Assembly: GCA_963794165.1 (NCBI GenBank)
Contig: CAWCCT010000006.1
Coordinates: 372,001 to 436,000, forward strand
Direction: 5' to 3'
Source: PALSA-350 sp963794165
GTDB lineage: Bacteria > Acidobacteriota > Terriglobia > Terriglobales > Acidobacteriaceae
Length of the DNA stretch: 64,000 nt
The translations under genes and the position numbers were made by a program. This document shows, piece after piece, positions 7,009 through 16,622 of the stretch; positions within the stretch are counted from its first letter, which is position 1; each line of letters opens with the position of its first letter. Under the pieces are notes generated by a model. That model was not told the DNA's origin, made no database searches, and saw only the letters and a list, made by a program, of their open reading frames with translations.

Positions 7009-10000
7009 ATGGAATTCCATGTTTCACGTGAAGCGCGCGACCGTTATGAATTCAACCAGACACTTTTTGCTTTCAGCGGCAACGTAGTCTTCGCCAATCT
7101 TGGCGCTAGCCGCGAGTTCGCCTTTCGCATGAACGAACGCCGGGGAGCTGATAAGGACCCGGCGAAAACGATACAGCCCGGGGCACTCTACGCTATGGGA
7201 CTCATCGACGAGATGAGTCATGCCCTGGTGGAGTACTACCGCAAGCGTCTTGACCCCAAGGCCATGGCCGACGCCTTGGCGTGGTTCGACAACCGGATAG
7301 GCAAAACGGAGCTGGATAAGACCATCCTGGCATTTGTGGAGGAATTTCCTACCGCTGACGTCTACCGCAAGGAAAAAACCCCTGTCGAATGGCTGGGGGG
7401 TGAAACAGACGGCATCGCCAACCGCGCCGTGGCCTTTGAAGAGATGATGCTGTTGTGGCTGGCCAACGCCAACCCCGCCTTCAAACCCTTCTCCGAGTTG
7501 TTTGCGGATCAGTCGTTGGCCGCGGTCACTCGGTATCAGCAAATCACCACCGGGCTGCGCGACTATTTCAGCACCCGGCCTCCGCTGAGCTCGAAAAAAC
7601 TAAACCTGATCGACATGCTGCGCGCCCCGGCCCTGGCATCGCCGGACTCACTGAGCGGCCAACTCGCCTACATCATCGAACACTGGGCGGAGGTGATCGG
7701 CGACTCTCTTGCCAAGCTTCTGCTGGCCATCGATGTGCTCAAAGAAGAGGACATCGCCATCTGGATGCGCTTTCACCCCAACGACGGTGGCGGCGGACGG
7801 AGGCGAAACCTTCCCTGGAATGCCGATAAAAAGGGCGAGGTACCGTCGTTCACCGAAGCCACAGCGGAAAGCGAACGTTTCAGCCCCGACCAGGAGTGGA
7901 TGCCGACCACCGTGCTCATCGCCAAGAGCACCTATGTCTGGCTGGAGCAGCTTTCCCGCCAGTATGGCCGCCACATCTACCGGCTGGATCAGATTCCCGA
8001 CGAAGAGCTTCGCCGCCTGGCAGAACGCGGGATCAATTCCTTGTGGCTCATCGGGGTCTGGGAAAGAAGCGTGGCCTCGCAGACCATCAAGCAACTATGC
8101 GGCAACCATGACGCGGTAGCTTCGGCCTATTCGCTCTACGGATACGACATTGCTCACGATCTGGGCGGGGAACCGGCCTATAGCAACCTCCGTGACCGCG
8201 CCTTCGCTCACGGCGTCAGGCTGGCCAGCGACATGGTACCCAACCACATGGGCATCGATTCCGGCTGGGTAATTGAACACCCGGAGTGGTTTATGTCCCG
8301 CCCCGACAGCCCCTACCCCGCCTACCGCTTTGAAGGGCCAGATCTCTCTCGCGACGGCCGGGTGGAGATCAAAATTGAGGATCACTACTACGAGCAGTCC
8401 GACGCCGCGGTGGTCTTTCGCCGCCGCGACAAATGGACCGGCGACACCCGCTATGTCTATCACGGAAACGACGGCACCAGCTTTCCCTGGAATGACACCG
8501 CGCAGCTCGACTACCTGAACCCCGCCACCCGCGAACAGGTAATTCAAACTATTCTGCATGTGGCTCGCCTGTTTCCCATCATTCGCTTCGACGCTGCCAT
8601 GACGCTCGCCAAGCGCCACTTCCAACGGCTCTGGTTTCCCATTCCCGGCACCGGCGGAGCTATCCCATCGCGCGCCGAGTACAGCATGAGCAAGGCCGAT
8701 TTCGATCGCGCCATGCCGGAAGAATTCTGGCGCGAGGTGGTGGATCGTGTAGCGCGCGAAGTTCCCGGCACCCTGCTGTTGGCCGAAGCCTTCTGGCTGA
8801 TGGAGGGCTACTTTGTCCGCACCCTGGGCATGCATCGGGTGTACAACAGCGCATTCATGAACATGATGCGCGACGAGGAAAACGCCAAATACCGCTCAGT
8901 GATCAAGAACACCATCGAGTTCGATCCTGACATCCTCAAGCGTTACGTTAACTTCATGAGTAATCCCGATGAACGTACGGCGATTGACCAATTCGGTAAT
9001 GGAGACAAATGCTTTGGTGTAGCGACCATGATGTCCACTCTTCCCGGACTCCCCATGTTTGGCCACGGACAGATTGAGGGCTTCACGGAAAAATATGGGA
9101 TGGAGTTCCGCCGTGCTCGCTACCAGGAGGATCCGGACCTGGGACTGGTGGCGCGCCACGAACGTGAAATCGCTCCCTTGCTCCACCAACGCTGGCTGTT
9201 CGCCGAGAGCGAGAATTTTCTGTTGTACGATTTCTACCGGCCTGACGGGTCGGTGGATGAGAACGTCTTCGCCTACTCCAACCGGCGGGGCGACCACCGC
9301 GCCTTAGTCGTCTACCACAATCGTTTTGCCACCACGTACGGTACTATCCACCAATCTGCCGCCTATGCCGACAAGGGAGCGGGGCATTTGCGCCAGCAGA
9401 CGCTTGGGGGCGCCTTCGGCCTGCCCAACGATGGCAACCTCTTTCTCGCCTACCGCGATGTCACGACTGGACTGGAACATCTGCAGCGTGCGTCCAAAAT
9501 TGTCTCCGAGGGATTCTCGCTCGAGCTGCAGGCTTACAACTGCCACGTGTTTCTCAATTGGCGAGAGCTAAGGCCAGACGAGCATTATCGCTGGGATCTG
9601 CTCTGCGACTCGCTCAACGGGCGGGGTGTGGCCGGTCTGGATGATGCGTTGGTGGCCTTGGAATTGGCCCCGCTGCACGAATCTCTGTCTCAACTGTTGC
9701 AATTCGATCTGGTAGCCGAGTTGGCTGGTCTTTCCGGGCCTCTGCCGGAATGCGGCGCGGAGGCTGGGGACTCCAGCGCGGCCGCCCAGCTAATGGAACG
9801 AATCGAAAATCTCAGCACGCGCTTCGCTCGCGAGGGACTGGCTATCTATGCCCGCAAGACTGGGTCCCGGGCGCAAGTCAGCGAGAAAGACTTATGGCTG
9901 ACGATTTGCCGGCAAGTGCATGCGGCGGCCAAGCTGCCGGGCTTGGTGGAAGCCCATGAAGCAGGACTGGTGTTGCCCAGCAGCAGTTCGGAACTCCACC

Positions 10001-10590
10001 CTGGCGTGGTCTGGGGCCCCGTGCTGGCCTATGTCGTACTCCAGGGTATCGCTCAATCGCTGGGGCCCAAGGAGACAGAGGCCACGGCGCTAGCGCTGTT
10101 CGATCGGCTTAGGCTGCGTGAGCCTCTGGCGCGGGTTTTCTCCGGCGGGGGTGAAATTACCGAGGACGGCTGGCGGGCCGCAGCCCGAGTGAGGTTGGCT
10201 TTTCTGGGGCAGACTCTCACCCCAGCAAGGTCCGCGAAAGCAGGGGCAGACGAAGCTTTTGCCGGCCTGCCGCGCGGCATCTGGGACGATGGGGACGCGC
10301 GTTGGTTGCTCAAAGTGAACGAAGCAGGGGGGGAGTGGTACTTCAACAAGGAGCTTCACCAGCAGATTCTGTGGTGGACGCAATTGCCGGATCTGTTGCA
10401 GCTTGCGACGCCGGTCGCCCCATCACTTGACAAGAAAAAGCCGGCCGCGCGGCCTACCATTCAAACCATCGATCAAAGGATTCAGGACGCCTGTGAGCAG
10501 GCGGAAGAAGCAGGCTTCCGTATTGGGAAGAAAAAGGAAGCAGCTGCCAAGCCCGCGAAACGAGAGAAAGGTGCGCTGGCAAAATCCTGA
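7009..10590 (+). CDS. Large GH13 (alpha-amylase family) glucan-active enzyme
   Basis: 1193 residues with no signal peptide, so probably cytoplasmic. An N-terminal region (about 1-300) not recognised is followed by the GH13 barrel: region I DMVPNHMG (Asp408), region II IIRFDAAMTL (nucleophile Asp528), region III LLAEAFW (acid/base Glu593) and region IV MSNPDE (Asp654). Region IV has Pro653 where classical amylases have His; maltosyltransferase GlgE also has a PD there. A C-terminal stretch of about 350 residues has mixed helical character and a Lys/Ala-rich tail. The start ATG follows GGAAGGGCACCA. A glucokinase-like gene is next, suggesting storage-glucan or maltodextrin metabolism. The reaction (hydrolysis or transfer) is not decidable here. 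Confidence 0.85.
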   Translation: MEFHVSREARDRYEFNQTLFAFSGNVVFANLGASREFAFRMNERRGADKDPAKTIQPGALYAMGLIDEMSHALVEYYRKRLDPKAMADALAWFDNRIGKTELDKTILAFVEEFPTADVYRKEKTPVEWLGGETDGIANRAVAFEEMMLLWLANANPAFKPFSELFADQSLAAVTRYQQITTGLRDYFSTRPPLSSKKLNLIDMLRAPALASPDSLSGQLAYIIEHWAEVIGDSLAKLLLAIDVLKEEDIAIWMRFHPNDGGGGRRRNLPWNADKKGEVPSFTEATAESERFSPDQEWMPTTVLIAKSTYVWLEQLSRQYGRHIYRLDQIPDEELRRLAERGINSLWLIGVWERSVASQTIKQLCGNHDAVASAYSLYGYDIAHDLGGEPAYSNLRDRAFAHGVRLASDMVPNHMGIDSGWVIEHPEWFMSRPDSPYPAYRFEGPDLSRDGRVEIKIEDHYYEQSDAAVVFRRRDKWTGDTRYVYHGNDGTSFPWNDTAQLDYLNPATREQVIQTILHVARLFPIIRFDAAMTLAKRHFQRLWFPIPGTGGAIPSRAEYSMSKADFDRAMPEEFWREVVDRVAREVPGTLLLAEAFWLMEGYFVRTLGMHRVYNSAFMNMMRDEENAKYRSVIKNTIEFDPDILKRYVNFMSNPDERTAIDQFGNGDKCFGVATMMSTLPGLPMFGHGQIEGFTEKYGMEFRRARYQEDPDLGLVARHEREIAPLLHQRWLFAESENFLLYDFYRPDGSVDENVFAYSNRRGDHRALVVYHNRFATTYGTIHQSAAYADKGAGHLRQQTLGGAFGLPNDGNLFLAYRDVTTGLEHLQRASKIVSEGFSLELQAYNCHVFLNWRELRPDEHYRWDLLCDSLNGRGVAGLDDALVALELAPLHESLSQLLQFDLVAELAGLSGPLPECGAEAGDSSAAAQLMERIENLSTRFAREGLAIYARKTGSRAQVSEKDLWLTICRQVHAAAKLPGLVEAHEAGLVLPSSSSELHPGVVWGPVLAYVVLQGIAQSLGPKETEATALALFDRLRLREPLARVFSGGGEITEDGWRAAARVRLAFLGQTLTPARSAKAGADEAFAGLPRGIWDDGDARWLLKVNEAGGEWYFNKELHQQILWWTQLPDLLQLATPVAPSLDKKKPAARPTIQTIDQRIQDACEQAEEAGFRIGKKKEAAAKPAKREKGALAKS

Positions 10591-10682
10591 GCCGGCCCAG
10601 GGGGGTGAGAAGGGCGGCACCCCATGGGGCCTTACCACGCTGTAACTAGTAGAATAGGAAGTGGTTTGGGCTCCGGAGGTCT

Positions 10683-11426
10683 ATGGCTCGAGAGGCTGCT
10701 AACGCAATCCCGCGGCGTACGGAGGAAGCCGAAGGTCCGATTACCTTGGCTATCGACATCGGTGGCAGTGGTCTAAAAATCCAGGCGCTTGGCCCGGAAG
10801 GCAAGCCGATCAGCGATCGGCTGCGCGTTCCCACTCCCGAGCCGGCAACCACCGGGGCAATCTTGACCGCCCTGGACGAATTGAAGGTCGGGGTTCCCCT
10901 CTTTGACCGGGTTTCCGTTGGTTTCCCCGGCGTGATCAAGCAGGGCAAGACGCTCACGGCAGCCAACCTGGACCAGGGATGGATTGGTTTTCCGCTGGCC
11001 AAGGTGCTGGAAAAACGCTGGGGCAAGCCAGTGCGGATGGCCAATGACTGCGCCGTGCAAGGATATGCGGTCATAAAGGGTCACGGAGTTGAGCTCGTCA
11101 CCACCCTGGGAACGGGCATGGGTTCGGCCCTGTTTACAGAGGGTGTCCTGTGCCCGGGTCTGGAACTGGGACATCATCCCTGGCGCAAGAAAACCTACGA
11201 AGATTATCTTGGCCGTCGCGGGCTGCAAAAGTATGGTTTGAAGCGCTGGAACAAGCTAGTGCGCTTGGCCATCGAGCAGACTGCCGCCACCTTCAACTGG
11301 GATACTTTGTACATCGGAGGAGGCAACGCCAAGAAGCTAGCCTTCGATCACGGTCGCGACATCAAAATCATCTCCAACGAGGAGGGTCTGCTCGGGGCGA
11401 TGGCTCTGTGGAGAGATTGGCAATAG
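10683..11426 (+). CDS. ppgK: ROK family polyphosphate glucokinase-like kinase
   Basis: 247 residues, the size of polyphosphate glucokinase (EC 2.7.1.63). The N-terminal phosphate loop DIGGSGLKIQ (residues 25-34), the catalytic-type segment VRMANDCAVQGY and the nucleotide region TLGTGMGSALF are present; the Cys-rich zinc motif of other ROK proteins is missing, as in PpgK. It would phosphorylate glucose, possibly that released by the GH13 protein encoded 92 bp upstream. The start ATG is preceded by CGGAGGT. The methyltransferase-like gene begins 4 nt after the stop. The choice between polyphosphate and ATP as donor cannot be made from this reading. Confidence 0.85.
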   Translation: MAREAANAIPRRTEEAEGPITLAIDIGGSGLKIQALGPEGKPISDRLRVPTPEPATTGAILTALDELKVGVPLFDRVSVGFPGVIKQGKTLTAANLDQGWIGFPLAKVLEKRWGKPVRMANDCAVQGYAVIKGHGVELVTTLGTGMGSALFTEGVLCPGLELGHHPWRKKTYEDYLGRRGLQKYGLKRWNKLVRLAIEQTAATFNWDTLYIGGGNAKKLAFDHGRDIKIISNEEGLLGAMALWRDWQ

Positions 11427-11430
11427 AGAT

Positions 11431-12198
11431 TTGCGGCGTCTTCAGCTGTTTGAAATCCTCGACCAGGCATGGTGTCCGCAAGCTGTGCGCCATGGAGCAA
11501 CTGACTACCTCGAGGCCATTACCAGCTGGGGAAATGTTTATCGCGCCATTCAGGAGGAGCTGTTCCGCGCCATCATGGATTGCCGCGCCGAGCGAGTCAT
11601 CGACCTTTGTTCCGGTGGCGGTGGACCATGGCTGAGTCCGGGATGGCGTGCCGCTCTGATCAAACATGCCCCGCTTACCGTGGTCTTGACGGATAAATTT
11701 CCCAGCGACGTGCTCTCTGTTCGTCTACACGCAGATCCTTATTTGAGCTGCGCAAATTTTCCCGTAGATGCTGCCAGGGTGCCCGAATCGCTGAAAGGTT
11801 TTCGGACGATCTTTTCGTCTTTCCACCATTTCCCTGATAACGTTGCGCGCGAAGTACTTGGGGACGCGGTGCGCAATGGTGGTGGCTTCGCCATGGCGGA
11901 GGTGACTTCTCGCACTCCGCGCGCGTTAGCCACTATCTTGCTGATGCCCATTTTTGACTGGATCCTCACCCCGCGGATGCGGCCTTTTCGCTGGTCAAGA
12001 TTGTTGTTCACTTACCTGGTGCCTCTGATCCCGCTGGTGGTCTTGTGGGATGGCATAATTTCCTGCCTTCGCACCCGCACACCAGAGGAGCTGCTGCTCC
12101 TGACCAGAAGCTTTCCGCAATACGCCTGGAGAGCGGGTTACGCCGACGGAGGCTGGCTCTCCCCGGTGTATCTAATAGGGGTGCCAAAGCGCTTGTAA
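11431..12198 (+). CDS. Class I SAM-dependent methyltransferase-like protein, membrane-associated
   Basis: 255 residues from a TTG start only 4 nt after the glucokinase stop. VIDLCSGGGGPW (about 56-67) matches the glycine-rich AdoMet motif I, and FRTIFSSFHHFPD resembles the post-II/III acidic strand region. A hydrophobic stretch (about 190-213, LLFTYLVPLIPLVVLW) could anchor it to the membrane. Substrate unknown. The TTG start is chosen because it allows the whole motif-bearing domain; internal ATG codons would truncate it. Moderate confidence. Confidence 0.6.
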   Translation: MRRLQLFEILDQAWCPQAVRHGATDYLEAITSWGNVYRAIQEELFRAIMDCRAERVIDLCSGGGGPWLSPGWRAALIKHAPLTVVLTDKFPSDVLSVRLHADPYLSCANFPVDAARVPESLKGFRTIFSSFHHFPDNVAREVLGDAVRNGGGFAMAEVTSRTPRALATILLMPIFDWILTPRMRPFRWSRLLFTYLVPLIPLVVLWDGIISCLRTRTPEELLLLTRSFPQYAWRAGYADGGWLSPVYLIGVPKRL

Positions 12199-12424
12199 AG
12201 AAGCACTGGACGGGTGCCCCATGTTCGCCAGCGTACATGGGCCGATAACGATTTTTTCAAATGCTTTCACTCCATGTGTCAGGAGAGTTAGCGTTGTGAG
12301 GGATATGAACAGTAATGTTCAAGGTCGCTCGGCGAGGGGCAACATAAAGAGCGTGAAGTATATCTCTCTAACTACAGTATCGGGCCCAATCGAATTTAAG
12401 GGGCGGTGTTCGGTGGCCAGCAGA

Positions 12425-13471
12425 ATGACCAGTGTCCATAAGTTGCAGCCAGGCGACCCAGGGGGCAGCAGCCCCGCGTACTCTCCGAGCTTCCGCCAGC
12501 ATGTCTGGAATTACGTTTCCAATTCACCCTTAAACTCCCTATGGAACCTCCAGGGAGTTCCCGCAAAGGTGATTGCAAAAAATACTTGGAACGCGATGTT
12601 TGACGATAACCTTCTGGGGAGAGCCGCGGAGCTCGGTTTTTATTTTCTTTTCGCGCTGTTTCCGACCCTGGTCACGGCATGCACGGTGCTCGGCTTAGCG
12701 GCCCGTTCCGCCGTGCACTTCTATGAGCATCTGCTTGAGTACCTGTCCCTTGTAGTTCCGCCCACCGCCCTGGGGACAGTTCTTGACGCATTCAATCAAA
12801 CCACCGCCGCTGCGAGTAGCGGCAAGTTAACTTTCGGCCTGGTGGCCGCACTTTGGTCTGCTTCTGTAGGGTTTTCGGCCATTCAAACGACGCTGAATAT
12901 CGTCTACCGCGTTAAGGAAACCCGCCCTTATTGGAGAGCCCGGCTATCGGCGATCGGGATCACGTTTATTCTCTCCATCGTCATTACCATGATGCTCTCC
13001 TCGCTACTTCTGGCAGACTTTCTCGCCCGTCTAGCTCACCTTCATCTCTATCATCGCTGGCTTGCTGTTCTGGCCGCAGACACCCTGAGGACCGCGGGAT
13101 GGTTGATGGCCACGGCATTTCTTTCCCTTCTATTTGCGCTCATTTACTATTTCGGCCCAGATGTAAAAGTTAGCCAGTGGCGCTGGCTCACGCCTGGCTC
13201 CGCACTTGGTATGCTGGGCTGGCTGGTGGCGTCGCTCGGCCTTCGCCTGTACGTTCATTACTTCAACAACTATTCAGCCACCTATGGATCGCTGGGCACA
13301 GTCATTATTCTGCTTACCTGGTTTTATATGAGCGGTCTAATGCTGCTGCTGGGCGGCGAAATCAACAGCGAAATAGAGGCCGCTGTCCTCGAAAAGAAAC
13401 TTGCCACGGCAGGAAATCTAAAACCAGAGATCGTTGGCCCAACAGCCGTCTCCACCGCATCTGCGTCTTGA
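12425..13471 (+). CDS. YihY/BrkB (UPF0761) family inner-membrane protein
   Basis: About 348 residues with six hydrophobic segments. LGRAAELGFYFLFALFPTL is the family signature at the first membrane span; later FYMSGLMLLLGGEINSEIE near the C-terminus matches the conserved end. The earlier mis-named ribonuclease BN family has no known enzymatic role. The frame is open from 12221; I chose ATG 12425 because the preceding 120 nt are AT-richer and unlike coding sequence, but ATG 12305 (after GAGGGA) is possible. It lies 76 bp upstream of the BamA-like gene. Confidence 0.85.
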   Translation: MTSVHKLQPGDPGGSSPAYSPSFRQHVWNYVSNSPLNSLWNLQGVPAKVIAKNTWNAMFDDNLLGRAAELGFYFLFALFPTLVTACTVLGLAARSAVHFYEHLLEYLSLVVPPTALGTVLDAFNQTTAAASSGKLTFGLVAALWSASVGFSAIQTTLNIVYRVKETRPYWRARLSAIGITFILSIVITMMLSSLLLADFLARLAHLHLYHRWLAVLAADTLRTAGWLMATAFLSLLFALIYYFGPDVKVSQWRWLTPGSALGMLGWLVASLGLRLYVHYFNNYSATYGSLGTVIILLTWFYMSGLMLLLGGEINSEIEAAVLEKKLATAGNLKPEIVGPTAVSTASAS

Positions 13472-13547
13472 CCATCGATAAACTATCGATTGTGACACTT
13501 AGCGGCAGATCAAACCGCCCTCCTGCAATCGTGCATCTGAGGGGGAG

Positions 13548-16500
13548 ATGGTGGGTATCGGGCTGTTTGCGAGACATTTTCAAATGACGGCTCAAACCAG
13601 GCCCCCGTTTTGGCAATTGAAGACTCTACCCTTGAAGACTCGGCTCTTGATGATCCTGTGGGCCGTCAGTGCACTGGCCCTGTGTACCGGCTTACCAGCC
13701 CAGAATAGTGTCACAGAGCAGCCATCCCAACAACCCAAGACAGCTCCCGCAAGCCAGGCCATCCTATCCTCCTACGAGGGTCAAAACGTCACAGCGGTTG
13801 AGATCGCCGGCCGTCCCAACCTGGACACCAGTAAGTTATTACCCCTCATGCCACAACATGCGGGTGAGCCGTTCTCCAGGGATAAAATCGATCAAAGCAT
13901 AACCGCCCTGAAGAGTGCGGGCAACTTTAGTGAAGTGCAGCTGCAAGTCGAGCCCGAGGCCGATGGGGTCCGGGTGCTGCTGATAGCAGAACCTGCGATC
14001 TGGTTTGGCATTTTCGAGTTTCCGGGAGCAGAGAGGTTTAACTATTCCAAGTTGGTGCAGGTCGCGAATTATCCTCCCCAGGCACCTTACAATGCAGGCG
14101 ATGTCCAGAAAGATACCGACGCGCTGATTCGTTACTTCCAGCAGGAAGGCTATTTTGAAGTCGAGGTTCGACCCCAGGTAAACCTCGACACTACCCACAA
14201 TGTCGCGAACGTAAACTTCCAGGTGAGCCTCAATCGAAAAGCTAAATTTGGCACCGTGGTGATTGCCGGTACTACTCCGGAGCAAGCTGCCGAAATGGCT
14301 AAGAGCCTTCAGGGAGTGACGGCGCGGGTCAGGGGAGCGGCGATTCGACCAGGAAAGAACTATCGTCGCGCAACGCTGACCAATGCCCAGCAATATCTGC
14401 AAAAGCGTGAGGAGAAGAAGGGCAAGCTAGCCGCGCAGGTAAAGCTCGCGGGAGCCGCCTACAATGCAGAGACCAATCGCGCCGACATCCACTTCGATTT
14501 ACAGCCGGGGCCAACCATTAATGTGGAGGTGAAGGGAGCACACCTTTGGAGCTGGACCAAAAAGTCGTTGCTGCCGGTCTACCAGGGCGTAGGGGCCGAT
14601 CCGGAGCTGGTGCAAGAAGGTCGCGCGGCGCTGGTCTCTTATTTTCAGAAAAAAGGATTTTTTGACGTCAACGTCGACTCAGACTTCCACAAGCAAGATT
14701 CCGTCGACACGATCGTCTACACCATCACCAAGGGAAAGAAGCACAAAGTCACGGATGTAAGCGTAGCCGGCAACAGCCAGGTCAAGACGCCGGACCTCAT
14801 GGCCATGGTCACAGTCAAAAAAAAACACCTATTCTCGCCCGGCAACTATAGCGAACAACTGGTTCGCGCCAGCCAAAAGAACCTGACCGCGCTCTACGAG
14901 TCAGAGGGATTCTCTAGCGTGCAGGTGACTCCATCCGTGAGCCACAAGGATGGCAACGTAACGGTGGCCTTTCACGTAGTCGAGGGACCGCGGGATATTG
15001 TGAGCTCGCTCAAGATTGAGGGCGCCGATACTTTCCCAGAGTCAAAATTCGCCCCCGATGGGCTAAAGCTTGCGGTGGGTAAGCCCTATTCGCAAAAGTT
15101 GGTGACCTCGGACCGCGCCAATATTGTGGCTCACTATCTTCAGGCGGGCTACCTGACCTCGAGTTTCCGCGAAACGGCAAATGTGGTTTCGAAGAAAGAT
15201 CCTCACCACATCAACGTCGTCTATCACATCTATGAAGGCCCGCAAGTCCATACGCAGGATGTGCTCACCTTGGGGCGAGTACGAACACAGCAGCGGCTCA
15301 TCAACAGAGATGTCGCCACGATTGTTCCCAATCAGCCGATGACCGAGACGGAGCTGCTTACTTCGGAAAGCAAGCTCTACAACCACACCGGAGTATTTGA
15401 TTGGGCTGAAGTAGATCCCCGGCGTCAGATCACGACCCAAACCAGCGAAGATGTTCTGGTCAAGGTGCACGAGGCCAAGAGACACACCATGACCTATGGC
15501 TTCGGTTTTGAGGTGGTCAATCGCGGTGGCAGTATTCCCAGCGGCACGGTGGCTCTGCCCAACCTGCCGCCGGTTGGTTTACCGTCCAATTTCACCACCA
15601 GCGAGACAACCTACTATGGGCCGCGGGGAAGCTTTCAATATACGCTCAACAACGTACGCGGCAAGGGTGAATCGCTGTCGGCAACCGGGTTTGCCGGGCG
15701 CCTCGATCAGCGGGCTGCAGGTTATTACATCGACCCCAACTTCCGTTGGTCATCATGGGGGTCAACGATCTCCATCCTGGCCGAACGCGATGAAGAGAAT
15801 CCAGTCTATTCGTCACAGGTTGAGAACGGAAGTGCCCAGCTGCAGAAATTCCTGGACAAGAAGAAACAAGATGTCTTCTTCATCCGTTACAGTTTCAGTC
15901 AAACTGATTTGACGCGCATACTCATTCCCGAGCTCGTGCTGCCCCAGGATCAGCATGTTCGCCTCTCCACGATTGCGGCGAACGTCACCCACGATTCGCG
16001 CGATAATCCGCTGGATGCACACAAAGGGACGCTGCAGACGATCGAGCTTGACTTCAATTCCTCCAAGCTGGGCTCCAGCGTGAACTTCGCCAGGCTAACC
16101 GGGCAATGGGCATACTATCGCCCCACCTTTCACAAAATTATCTGGGCAAATAGCATTCGCATTGGTCTGGCTCAACCCTTCGCAAACAGCCTTGTACCGC
16201 TCAGCCAGGCCTTCTTTACCGGCGGCGGCAACACCTTGCGAGGATTTCCACTGGATGGCGCCGGCCCTCAGCGGCAGGTTCAGGTTTGCAGCACGGGATC
16301 TTCCACAGACTGTTCTTACATCCAGGTCCCAGCGGGAGGCAACGAGCAACTGATTCTCAACACCGAGGCCCGTATCCCGCTGCCCATCAAACAAGGCTTG
16401 GGCTTGGTTGTCTTCTACGATGGAGGGAACGTGTTCCCCACGGTCGGCTTCCACGACTTCACATCGCTTTACACCAACAACGTAGGCCTCGGCCTACGCT

Positions 16501-16607
16501 ATGCAACGCCGGTCGGCCCGGTAAGAATCGATCTCGGTCATAACCTCAATCCGGTGCCGGGAGTTAAATCGACCCAATACTTTGTGAGCATTGGCCAGGC
16601 ATTTTGA
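13548..16607 (+). CDS. BamA/TamA (Omp85) family outer-membrane assembly protein
   Basis: 1019 residues, longer than E. coli BamA (about 810) or TamA. A signal peptide (about 22-45, LLMILWAVSALALCTG) is followed by a series of POTRA-like repeats (about 70-620; YFQQEGYFEVEV, YFQKKGFFDVNV and HYLQAGYLTSSF are repeat landmarks) and a C-terminal barrel (about 640-1019) with VTHDSRDNPLDAHKG and a terminal Phe needed for barrel insertion. TFFTGGGNTLRGF-type LRGF motif (GGGNTLRGFPLDG) is the strand-6 signature. ATG 13548 follows GAGGGGGAG; ATG 13584 is an alternative. The TamB-like gene starts 15 nt downstream, so the pair probably inserts proteins or lipids at the outer membrane. Confidence 0.92.
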   Translation: MVGIGLFARHFQMTAQTRPPFWQLKTLPLKTRLLMILWAVSALALCTGLPAQNSVTEQPSQQPKTAPASQAILSSYEGQNVTAVEIAGRPNLDTSKLLPLMPQHAGEPFSRDKIDQSITALKSAGNFSEVQLQVEPEADGVRVLLIAEPAIWFGIFEFPGAERFNYSKLVQVANYPPQAPYNAGDVQKDTDALIRYFQQEGYFEVEVRPQVNLDTTHNVANVNFQVSLNRKAKFGTVVIAGTTPEQAAEMAKSLQGVTARVRGAAIRPGKNYRRATLTNAQQYLQKREEKKGKLAAQVKLAGAAYNAETNRADIHFDLQPGPTINVEVKGAHLWSWTKKSLLPVYQGVGADPELVQEGRAALVSYFQKKGFFDVNVDSDFHKQDSVDTIVYTITKGKKHKVTDVSVAGNSQVKTPDLMAMVTVKKKHLFSPGNYSEQLVRASQKNLTALYESEGFSSVQVTPSVSHKDGNVTVAFHVVEGPRDIVSSLKIEGADTFPESKFAPDGLKLAVGKPYSQKLVTSDRANIVAHYLQAGYLTSSFRETANVVSKKDPHHINVVYHIYEGPQVHTQDVLTLGRVRTQQRLINRDVATIVPNQPMTETELLTSESKLYNHTGVFDWAEVDPRRQITTQTSEDVLVKVHEAKRHTMTYGFGFEVVNRGGSIPSGTVALPNLPPVGLPSNFTTSETTYYGPRGSFQYTLNNVRGKGESLSATGFAGRLDQRAAGYYIDPNFRWSSWGSTISILAERDEENPVYSSQVENGSAQLQKFLDKKKQDVFFIRYSFSQTDLTRILIPELVLPQDQHVRLSTIAANVTHDSRDNPLDAHKGTLQTIELDFNSSKLGSSVNFARLTGQWAYYRPTFHKIIWANSIRIGLAQPFANSLVPLSQAFFTGGGNTLRGFPLDGAGPQRQVQVCSTGSSTDCSYIQVPAGGNEQLILNTEARIPLPIKQGLGLVVFYDGGNVFPTVGFHDFTSLYTNNVGLGLRYATPVGPVRIDLGHNLNPVPGVKSTQYFVSIGQAF

Positions 16608-16622
16608 CGGGAGGATAGTCCC

